Below the pieces are notes generated by a model that ran no database searches, was not told the origin of the DNA, and saw nothing but the letters and a program-made list of their open reading frames with translations. Shown here one piece after another: positions 1 to 6,253 of a stretch of DNA of 7,168 bases. Source of the stretch: Spirochaetaceae bacterium (GTDB lineage Bacteria; Spirochaetota; Spirochaetia; DSM-2461); the NCBI GenBank assembly GCA_016342385.1, contig JAEINM010000209.1, positions 1-7,168 of the forward strand. Reading direction: 5' to 3'. Made by a program: the position numbers and the translations under genes. The stretch's first letter is position 1; each line of letters opens with the position of its first letter.

Positions 1-1035
1 TTTGTTATTCACGGTGATGACTGGAAAGAGGGTGTTCAGAGGAATACCAGGCAGAGAGTTATCGATGCTCTGGCTCAGTGGGGGGGGGAATTAATCGAAC
101 CGGCCTACACTCCGGGAATATCTTCCACTCAACTGAATAAAGCTCTAAAATCCATAGGTACCACACCGGATATCAGGCTTAAAAAACTCCGCCGTCTTCT
201 CAATGCCAAAGATGTCGTCAGAGTGATGGAGGCCCATAGTGGACTATCGGGACTGATAGTTGAAAAAGCCAGTGCCCTCAGGGAGAATAAGACACGGGAA
301 TTTGATGCCATGTGGCTAAGCAGCCTCACAGATTCCACGACCAAGGGAAAACCGGATATTGAGTGTGTTGATCTGACATCGAGACTGCAGACAATCAATG
401 ATATTCTTGAAATCACGACCAAACCGATTATTTATGATGGAGATAGCGGAGGAATCCCTGAGCATTTTGTCTTTACAGTAAAATCTCTAGAGAGACTGGG
501 CGTTTCTGCTGTTATCATTGAAGATAAAACAGGATTAAAGAAAAACTCCCTCTTCGCCAGTGATGACCTGCAGAAACAGGATACAATTGAAAATATTTCT
601 CATAAAATCAAAGAGGGGAAAAAGGCTCAGATAACCGACGACTTTATGATCATTGCCAGAATAGAAAGTCTGAACCTGGGTAAAGGTGTTGACGATGCCC
701 TGACCAGAGCTGAAGCCTATATTAAAGCAGGCGCTGATGCGATTATGATCCATTCCAAGGAAAAAGACCCTGTAATGTTATTTGAATTCTGTGACCGCTA
801 TAATAATTTTGACCAAAAAGTTCCTCTGGTTGCCGTTCCCAGTACATATTCTCATGTAACAGAGACAGAACTGGCCCAGAAGGGGATCTCAATTGTTATA
901 TATGCCAATCAGCTCCTGCGGAGTGCCTACCCGATGATGAAGCAGACGGCAGAAACGATCCTGGCCAATGAAAGGGCCCTGGAAGCCGATGCGAACTGCA
1001 TGGCTATAAAAGAAATCATTTCCCTTATCGGGTAA
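1..1035 (+). CDS. aepX: Cytidylyltransferase / phosphoenolpyruvate mutase fusion (5'-truncated)
   Basis: Reading frame 1 is open from the first base to the TAA at 1033-1035, giving 344 residues with the N-terminus cut off by the window. Local residues 1-50 are the tail of a TagD-like nucleotidyltransferase domain: HGDDW (4-8) and the motif YTPGISST (36-43), matching the RTxGIST signature of cytidylyltransferases. Residues from about 75 to 344 form the PEP mutase barrel, which rearranges PEP to phosphonopyruvate, the entry to nearly all phosphonates. Residues matching the known PEP mutase active site are all present: W105, S107, DGD (146-148), the hallmark EDKTGLKKNS (174-183, with E174, K180, N182), R220 and H251. 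The EDK...KxNS signature separates it from isocitrate lyase-type relatives. The fused cytidylyltransferase domain suggests the pathway product, or a partner alcohol, is activated with CTP (inference). A run of nine G lies in the nucleotidyltransferase part. Phosphonopyruvate decarboxylase follows after 17 nt. The mutase call is firm; the substrate of the fused domain is unknown. Confidence 0.94.
   Translation, partial: FVIHGDDWKEGVQRNTRQRVIDALAQWGGELIEPAYTPGISSTQLNKALKSIGTTPDIRLKKLRRLLNAKDVVRVMEAHSGLSGLIVEKASALRENKTREFDAMWLSSLTDSTTKGKPDIECVDLTSRLQTINDILEITTKPIIYDGDSGGIPEHFVFTVKSLERLGVSAVIIEDKTGLKKNSLFASDDLQKQDTIENISHKIKEGKKAQITDDFMIIARIESLNLGKGVDDALTRAEAYIKAGADAIMIHSKEKDPVMLFEFCDRYNNFDQKVPLVAVPSTYSHVTETELAQKGISIVIYANQLLRSAYPMMKQTAETILANERALEADANCMAIKEIISLIG
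80..88 (+). repeat. Poly-G tract (G9) inside the cytidylyltransferase domain
   Basis: Nine consecutive G encode W-G-G-E in frame 1. Loss of one G would place a TAA stop directly after the tract (nt 92-94), and gain of one G would reach a TAA at 138-140. Any slippage would therefore abolish the PEP mutase fusion. Such tracts can be contingency loci, but one sequence cannot show variation. Confidence 0.9.
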
Positions 1036-1041
1036 ACACTG

Positions 1042-1047
1042 AAGGAG
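1042..1047 (+). promoter_or_regulatory. Ribosome binding site of aepY
   Basis: AAGGAG lies five bases before the ATG at 1053 and fixes the start of the decarboxylase gene within the 17-nt gap. Confidence 0.85.
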
Positions 1048-1052
1048 TCCAT

Positions 1053-2183
1053 ATGATAAATACATTAGAATTCTACAAGGCTTTGCAGCCCCTGGTTGAT
1101 TTCTACACAGGAGTTCCCGATTCTCTTCTAAAGGATTTCTGTGCCTATCTGAGTGATCACCTGGAAGATGACAGACACATCATTGCCGCAAACGAAGGCA
1201 ATTCCATAGCTCTTGCTGCAGGCCATTACCTGGCAACGGGAAAACCGTCACTGGTGTATATGCAGAACTCGGGAATCGGAAACACCGTAAATCCTCTCCT
1301 CTCGCTTATGGATGCCGATGTCTATGGCATACCGGTTCTTATGCTCATTGGCTGGAGAGGAGAACCGGGGGTAAAAGATGAACCTCAGCATGTAAAGCAG
1401 GGAAAAATTACCCTATCTCTTCTTGAATGCATGGGAATAGATTACGCTCTGATGGACAGCAGCAGCGATATGAAACAGATTCTCACGGAAGCGGAAAAAC
1501 ACCTTAGAGAGAACCTCCCCTTTGCTATAGTGGTAAGGAAAAATACCTTTTCCGAATATAAATTACTCTCTGAAAAAGCCGATCTTTCTGATTTTCCCAG
1601 GGAGGAAGCTCTAAAAATCCTTGTCAATAAGTCTGAATCGGCAGATATGTTTATCTCAACAACCGGTAAAATCTCAAGAGAACTCTTTGAAATCCGGGAA
1701 GAGAATAATCAGTCTCATTCCACAGACTTTCTTATAGTCGGTTCCATGGGTCATACCTCTCAGATAGCCGCCGGGGTAGCCCTGGCGGGGAAGAAAAGGC
1801 AGATTATCTGCCTTGACGGAGACGGATCTATGCTGATGCATATGGGATCCCTGGCGGTGAACGGGAATTTGGCAATGAAAAATATGATTCATTTGGTCTT
1901 GAATAATGGCGCTCACGATACAGTCGGAGGACAGCCGACTGTATCTAAAAATATGGATCTATGTGCTATTGCCACTGCCTGCGGTTACAAGAAGTGTCTA
2001 TCCTGTTCAAGTGCAGAAGAACTGGAAAAAGCTCTGGATTCTATGAGAAAAGAAAAAGTCCTCACCTTTATCGAAGTAAAAGTGAAAAAAGGAGCACGAG
2101 ATAATCTGGGAAGACCGACTATCTCTCCGGTCGATTGTAAAAATGCTTTTATAAAAGAGATGCAGTCCTCTGTATCCCAATAA
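1053..2183 (+). CDS. aepY: Phosphonopyruvate decarboxylase (thiamine diphosphate-dependent)
   Basis: This 376-residue protein has the usual length of the family. It decarboxylates phosphonopyruvate to phosphonoacetaldehyde, the irreversible step that pulls the unfavourable PEP mutase equilibrium forward. Visible family features are: TGVPDS (19-24) in the N-terminal pyrimidine-binding domain; NEG (48-50) with E48 as the likely cofactor-activating glutamate; QNSGIGN (71-77); DEPQH (109-113); STTGK (202-206); SMGH (231-234); and the diphosphate/Mg motif GDGS (256-259) through NN (284-285), followed by the Ppd-typical GAHDTVGGQPT (286-296). The last stretch distinguishes it from acetolactate synthase and from sulfopyruvate decarboxylase, which is usually split into two subunits. 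The gene sits between PEP mutase and a dehydrogenase in one transcription unit. A perfect 11-bp inverted repeat lies inside the cofactor-motif region. The start is set by a strong AAGGAG. The call is firm. Confidence 0.95.
   Translation: MINTLEFYKALQPLVDFYTGVPDSLLKDFCAYLSDHLEDDRHIIAANEGNSIALAAGHYLATGKPSLVYMQNSGIGNTVNPLLSLMDADVYGIPVLMLIGWRGEPGVKDEPQHVKQGKITLSLLECMGIDYALMDSSSDMKQILTEAEKHLRENLPFAIVVRKNTFSEYKLLSEKADLSDFPREEALKILVNKSESADMFISTTGKISRELFEIREENNQSHSTDFLIVGSMGHTSQIAAGVALAGKKRQIICLDGDGSMLMHMGSLAVNGNLAMKNMIHLVLNNGAHDTVGGQPTVSKNMDLCAIATACGYKKCLSCSSAEELEKALDSMRKEKVLTFIEVKVKKGARDNLGRPTISPVDCKNAFIKEMQSSVSQ
1917..1945. repeat. Perfect 11-bp inverted repeat with 7-nt loop inside aepY
   Basis: GATACAGTCGG (1917-1927), loop AGGACAG (1928-1934), then CCGACTGTATC (1935-1945), with no mismatch. 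It covers the codons for the conserved DTVGGQPTV stretch, so protein constraint explains some of the sequence but not the symmetry. No T-run follows on the + strand, so it does not look like an intrinsic terminator. Confidence 0.85.
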
Positions 2184-2187
2184 AAAC

Positions 2188-2194
2188 AGGGGGA
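2188..2194 (+). promoter_or_regulatory. Ribosome binding site that decides a TTG start
   Basis: AGGGGGA stands four bases before the TTG at 2199. There is no ATG or GTG in the frame near this position and the first in-frame ATG is deep inside the NAD-binding motif, so the TTG is the best start. Confidence 0.75.
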
Positions 2195-2198
2195 CCTA

Positions 2199-3347
2199 TT
2201 GCAGCAGGTTTATACTGAAAACTTAGAACATCTGGATTTTACCGGACTGGCCCTATCACAAAAAATACTGCTGGTAAGGGGTGGACAATCCTATATTAAT
2301 TGCGGTGCCTCGAAAGTATTAACAGAGAAACTCAAGGACAGAGAGGTTACGCACTTTAGCGGCTTTCACACAAATCCCCGCCTAGAAGATGTGAGAAAAG
2401 GTATTGTCCTTCTCAATGAATCGGGTGCCGATACAATCATAGCTGTCGGTGGCGGCAGCGTCATGGATATGGCGAAACTGATCAAAGGCCTGTCGGGACA
2501 GGACTCCGATCCCGGTCAATACATTAGAGGATCTAAGAAACTTAAGGAAAACCGGAATATTAAACTGATTGCCATTCCCACGACATCGGGATCGGGCAGT
2601 GAATCCACCCACTTTGCCGTTGTATATATGGATAAGGTAAAATATTCTCTCGCTCATCAGAGTCTGTTGCCCGATTCAATCATACTGGACTACAGGCTTA
2701 CGGAAAGTATGACACCTTTTCAGACGGCCTGTTCCGCTTTTGATGCACTATCGCAGGGAGTGGAATCACACTGGTCTGTCAACGCAGATCCCCAATCATC
2801 AGAGTATTCGGAAAAAGCGATAAAACTGGCTGTCGGGAATCTGGTAAATGCCGTCCGGTCACCGGATCACCGTAATAGGACCGCCATGCAGGAAGCAGCT
2901 AATCTGGCGGGGAAAGCTATCAACCTGACAAAAACCACGGCACCCCATGCTTTCTCCTATTACCTGACATCCCATTTTGACATACCCCACGGATATGCCG
3001 TGGCTCTTTTGCTGGGGAAGTTCATCATTTTCAACAGTAGGGTCTCAGACAAAGAACTGTCAGACAGGAATAGTTCTCGTCAATCAGTTGTGAACAAAAT
3101 TAACAATATCTGCGGATTTCTGGGAGCAGAGAGTCCCGAAGATGCCGACTTCCGCATAAACTGCCTCCTGAAAGACTGTGGTTTGGAAAGTGATTTAACA
3201 AAACTGATCGACTTAGAGAGTGAATTTGAAAACATCTATAAAAGTGTGAATATAGAACGATTAAAAAACAATCCGAGACTGGTGGAAAATAAAAATGAAC
3301 TATTCTCCCTGCTCACCGGTCAAGGGGAGAGTGAAAAACAATGTTAG
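2199..3347 (+). CDS. Iron-type alcohol dehydrogenase, probable phosphonoacetaldehyde reductase
   Basis: This 382-residue protein belongs to the group III (iron-containing) alcohol dehydrogenases. Next to PEP mutase and phosphonopyruvate decarboxylase, such enzymes (PhpC-like) reduce phosphonoacetaldehyde to 2-hydroxyethylphosphonate with NAD(P)H. Seen in the sequence: the dinucleotide-binding GGGSVMD (84-90), IPTTSGSGSE (126-135), and the metal-site region FDALSQGVESHWS (181-193), then TTAPHAFSYYLTSHF (246-260) and IPHG (262-265). Three of the four usual metal ligands are present (D182, H250, H264). The position of the second, normally histidine four residues after the aspartate as in FucO, is Q186 (codon 2754-2756). 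The start is TTG with a strong Shine-Dalgarno site. The end overlaps the next gene by 7 nt, so translation is probably coupled. The family call is firm; the substrate is inferred from the neighbours. Without an aminotransferase in view, this gene argues for a hydroxyethylphosphonate branch. Confidence 0.85.
   Translation: MQQVYTENLEHLDFTGLALSQKILLVRGGQSYINCGASKVLTEKLKDREVTHFSGFHTNPRLEDVRKGIVLLNESGADTIIAVGGGSVMDMAKLIKGLSGQDSDPGQYIRGSKKLKENRNIKLIAIPTTSGSGSESTHFAVVYMDKVKYSLAHQSLLPDSIILDYRLTESMTPFQTACSAFDALSQGVESHWSVNADPQSSEYSEKAIKLAVGNLVNAVRSPDHRNRTAMQEAANLAGKAINLTKTTAPHAFSYYLTSHFDIPHGYAVALLLGKFIIFNSRVSDKELSDRNSSRQSVVNKINNICGFLGAESPEDADFRINCLLKDCGLESDLTKLIDLESEFENIYKSVNIERLKNNPRLVENKNELFSLLTGQGESEKQC
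3322..3330 (+). promoter_or_regulatory. Ribosome binding site of the YidC-sulfatase fusion gene
   Basis: AAGGGGAGA, inside the end of the dehydrogenase gene, lies ten bases before the ATG at 3341. The spacing is somewhat long, and the 7-nt overlap with the upstream stop suggests coupling contributes to initiation. Confidence 0.55.
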
Positions 3348-6253
3348 GAGTCCTGTATAATTCATTTATAGAACCTCTGATCCATTTTCTGGAACTGATT
3401 CTGAATACGGCATACTCGGCGACAGGTAACTATGGATTATCCATTATAATAATGAGTATAGCTGTCAATATTCTCATATTTCCCTTTTATGCCCTGGCCG
3501 AGTCATGGCAGAAAGAGGAGCGGAGGATTTTGAAAAAAATCGGAAAAAAAAGAGATGATATTAAAGCTGTATTCAAAGGCGATGAGCAGTATTTCTACCT
3601 GCGGACCTTATACAGGCAGAATCATTACAATCCGCTTATGGCTATCCGTTCCAGTTTCGGCCTTCTTATACAGATCCCCTTTTTTATTGGTGCCTACCAG
3701 TTCCTCTCTCACTATCAGGCTCTGGATAATCAATCATTCCTCTTCCTTAACAACCTGGCAAAACCCGATCATCTGGCAAAAACAGTCAATCTCATGCCCT
3801 TTATCATGACTCTGATCAATATTGCATCGGCCTATGTCTATTCAAAGGATTTTTCCCGAAGAGACAAAATACAGCTCTTTGCCATGGCTGCACTCTTCCT
3901 GGTTCTTCTCTATAATTCCCCCTCGGGACTTCTTTTATACTGGACCTTAAACAATTTTATTTCACTAATAAAAACCTTGATAAAACAGAGTCCTTTCAGA
4001 AGAAAACTCAGATCTGTGTCTCTGTATTCAGGAAGAATATACAGATTTCTGAAAATACCGACATGGAGTGTATTTACAGCATGTGCATTTGCCATGTCTT
4101 CTGCGGCATTTTATTATCTTGTAAAGATCAGAATGGCAAATATTATCCTTCACATTGCCTATCCGGTTCTTCTGGCTGCTGCCGTCATATCGGCTCTGTA
4201 TTTTCTTTGGCGGTACAGAGATAATTTCTATTATCATCTGGCGACTCTCATCCTGTCTTTTTTATGGTTCAGATCACTCAGTAAGCTCTTTACTGAAGGC
4301 GGTCCCTTTAAAAGTAGTCTGAAGGCTTTATTCTTCGATTTAATTATTATCATTGTCATCAGCTATAGCCTTAGCTACCTGGAAAAACTGGATTCCTACA
4401 TGAAGAGGAATAAGATCTTCCCAAAGAAGCAGCAGAACAGATTTCTCTACGGTTCACTATCTGTACTTGTATTACTGGGCGGAGCTGTGCTGCAGTCTTC
4501 CCTGGTTGCCAGCGCTCCGGGAGAGATAGGATTTTCCGGTTCAATTGTTTTTCTGGTCTTTTTCCGGACTCTATTATGGTTTGGACTGGTACCTCTCTTT
4601 TTCTTTTATGCCGGACCAAAGTCTTTTAGAAGACCAATCCTGATGCTGTATATCATTTTTGCTTTTACTGCCCTCATGAATTTCCTATTCTTTCCCGGTG
4701 ATTACGGTTTAATATCCGACTCCCTTCAATTTGATTCAGGAGAAATCAATCATTCCAGATTACAGATAATGTCAAACCTCGTGATTCCCCTATTAACAGG
4801 ACTGGCTGTGCTCTTGCTCTTTATACTGAAAAAAGGGAAATGGATTCTTATTTCTCTACCCGTACTGGTTCTGGCCCTTTTGAGTCTGACGGCGATCAAC
4901 ATTTTCCGAATACAGACACATGAAAGCAGAAATACCTCAGGACCGGAACTCAATAAAGAGTTATCTCCCAGAATCGCCTTTTCAAAAGAGCAATCCAATA
5001 CTGTCATTCTCTTTCTGGACAGAGCCCTTGCCGGGGCCGTCCCGATAGCTCTCAAGGATTTCCCGGAACTCTACGATGCCTATGATGGATTCACATGGTA
5101 CAGAGACACTCTTTCTTTCGGTGTAAATACAGCCACAGCCATACCGGCTATGCTGGGAGGATACGAATATAATCCTCAGGGAATGATTGACCAGCCTGAA
5201 AAAAGTCTCATAGATAAAGTAACAGAAGCCTGGATGGTTCTCCCGACAATTTTCTCCCAGAACAAGAGTTCTGTATACATTGAGTACAATAATAATTTCC
5301 ATCTCAAATTCCCGAAAGAGGAGCTTCTGGCTCTGTCGGAAGATGTAACAATTGATTCCTTTTATGACGCTTTTACACAGAGATGGCTGGGAGAGAGCAC
5401 AATGATCTCTGATTTCAGCCAGTATCTCCAGAGGGACAAATCCCTTTTCATGTTTTCCCTCATGCGTCTGTCCCCCTATTATTTTAGAAAGCAGATCTAT
5501 CAGAATGGACTATGGAATAGCGTAGGGAGAAATAGCAATGATCTGAAACAGGTCGCCAACCTCGCCGGAGCCAGAGACCTGCTAAAAGAATGGAGCTCAC
5601 TGGATTACCTTCCGGAATTGAGTTACACAGGCAGCAATAAATCGACTTTCTCTTTTGTGGGAAACAACTCGACTCATGAAGTCCTGGGAATAGACAGTAC
5701 CTACACTCCCTCTATTTCAGAGATCGATTATCCTCAAGAGGACCTGAGAAAATACGGCTCGACTTTCTCTGCCCAGCATATCTACACAAATGTGGCTGTT
5801 TTGAAAAAAGTGACTGACTGGCTGCAGTGGATGAAAAACAATGAGGTCTACGATAATACTCAGATAGTGATCGTGTCCGATCATGGTCAATTAAGAAAAA
5901 AAGTCTACAATGACCTGTTCAAAGGAGTTGAGCCCGATGAGAATCAGCCGGATTTTAACGGTTTCCACCCTCTTCTCTTTTTCAAACCCTTTAAGTCTCG
6001 AGGAAAACTGGAAATTAGTGATAAATTTATGACAAATGCCGATGTTCCCTCACTGGTACTGGATGCATTTGGTGACTTTAACAATCCCTATACAGGCCAT
6101 CGGATCAACTCAGATAAAAAATCAGAACCTCTCCTTGTGGGAAATGGGGTCTGGGAAATCTTCAGACATCTGCCTGACCAGTATCTTTATGACGAATCGT
6201 ATTACGTTAAAGACAGCATGCTTGAACCATCAAACTGGAGTAAAATCAAATAA
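3341..6253 (+). CDS. YidC/Oxa1-like domain fused to a polytopic membrane region and an alkaline-phosphatase-superfamily (sulfatase/LtaS/EptA-like) domain
   Basis: This 970-residue protein has three parts. Residues 1-215 are YidC/Oxa1-like: YGLSIIIMSIAVN (31-43), a charged cytoplasmic hairpin loop (about 54-95), YNPL (96-99), the membrane stretch LIQIPFFIGAYQF (109-121), and a closing SPSGLLLYWTLNN (193-205). N43 stands where YidC/SpoIIIJ proteins carry the groove arginine. Residues about 240-520 add roughly nine hydrophobic segments (near 241, 267, 295, 327, 367, 399, 431, 474 and 500). Residues about 550-920 form a probably extracytoplasmic metal-dependent transferase/hydrolase domain: D560 in VILFLDRA as first metal ligand, T597 in NTATAIPAML as likely nucleophile, H779 in NNSTHE, D847-H848 in VSDHG, and H876 in GFHPLLFFKP. 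The order and the D560-T597 spacing resemble EptA/MCR and LtaS enzymes, which move phosphoethanolamine or phosphoglycerol onto surface molecules. The gene follows the reductase with a 7-nt overlap and ends in TAATG with the next gene. The likely role is modification or export of a phosphonate-bearing surface polymer (inference). It is not a housekeeping YidC. Confidence 0.85.
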   Translation: MLGVLYNSFIEPLIHFLELILNTAYSATGNYGLSIIIMSIAVNILIFPFYALAESWQKEERRILKKIGKKRDDIKAVFKGDEQYFYLRTLYRQNHYNPLMAIRSSFGLLIQIPFFIGAYQFLSHYQALDNQSFLFLNNLAKPDHLAKTVNLMPFIMTLINIASAYVYSKDFSRRDKIQLFAMAALFLVLLYNSPSGLLLYWTLNNFISLIKTLIKQSPFRRKLRSVSLYSGRIYRFLKIPTWSVFTACAFAMSSAAFYYLVKIRMANIILHIAYPVLLAAAVISALYFLWRYRDNFYYHLATLILSFLWFRSLSKLFTEGGPFKSSLKALFFDLIIIIVISYSLSYLEKLDSYMKRNKIFPKKQQNRFLYGSLSVLVLLGGAVLQSSLVASAPGEIGFSGSIVFLVFFRTLLWFGLVPLFFFYAGPKSFRRPILMLYIIFAFTALMNFLFFPGDYGLISDSLQFDSGEINHSRLQIMSNLVIPLLTGLAVLLLFILKKGKWILISLPVLVLALLSLTAINIFRIQTHESRNTSGPELNKELSPRIAFSKEQSNTVILFLDRALAGAVPIALKDFPELYDAYDGFTWYRDTLSFGVNTATAIPAMLGGYEYNPQGMIDQPEKSLIDKVTEAWMVLPTIFSQNKSSVYIEYNNNFHLKFPKEELLALSEDVTIDSFYDAFTQRWLGESTMISDFSQYLQRDKSLFMFSLMRLSPYYFRKQIYQNGLWNSVGRNSNDLKQVANLAGARDLLKEWSSLDYLPELSYTGSNKSTFSFVGNNSTHEVLGIDSTYTPSISEIDYPQEDLRKYGSTFSAQHIYTNVAVLKKVTDWLQWMKNNEVYDNTQIVIVSDHGQLRKKVYNDLFKGVEPDENQPDFNGFHPLLFFKPFKSRGKLEISDKFMTNADVPSLVLDAFGDFNNPYTGHRINSDKKSEPLLVGNGVWEIFRHLPDQYLYDESYYVKDSMLEPSNWSKIK
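3533..3551 (+). repeat. Two adjacent A-runs (A7 and A8) in the YidC hairpin-loop coding region
   Basis: A7 (3533-3539) and A8 (3544-3551) are separated by four bases and encode lysines in a basic loop (residues 65-70). AAA is the common lysine codon here, so this may be plain codon use. Runs of this length can also cause transcriptional slippage. Confidence 0.7.

Noticed and set aside
223..1035. GTG at 223 as the start of a separate PEP mutase gene
   Set aside because: The same frame is open to the window's first base and encodes recognisable cytidylyltransferase motifs; no ribosome binding site precedes the GTG. The gene is a 5'-truncated fusion.
2489..2502. CCTGTC-GG-GACAGG inverted repeat in the dehydrogenase gene
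   Set aside because: Six base pairs with a 2-nt loop is short, sterically poor as a hairpin and expected by chance in a window of this size.
2987..3003. CCACGG-ATATG-CCGTGG inverted repeat in the dehydrogenase gene
   Set aside because: Only six pairs, over codons of the conserved metal-binding IPHG stretch, with no T-run; not a terminator and weak as a regulatory signal.
3555..3809. 84-residue open frame on the + strand inside the YidC domain
   Set aside because: It overlaps a well-supported coding domain in another frame, has no recognisable protein features and no convincing ribosome site.
3341..3985. Housekeeping yidC membrane insertase
   Set aside because: The domain lacks the groove arginine, is fused to a large transferase, and is not beside rnpA, jag or mnmE-type neighbours typical of the essential gene.
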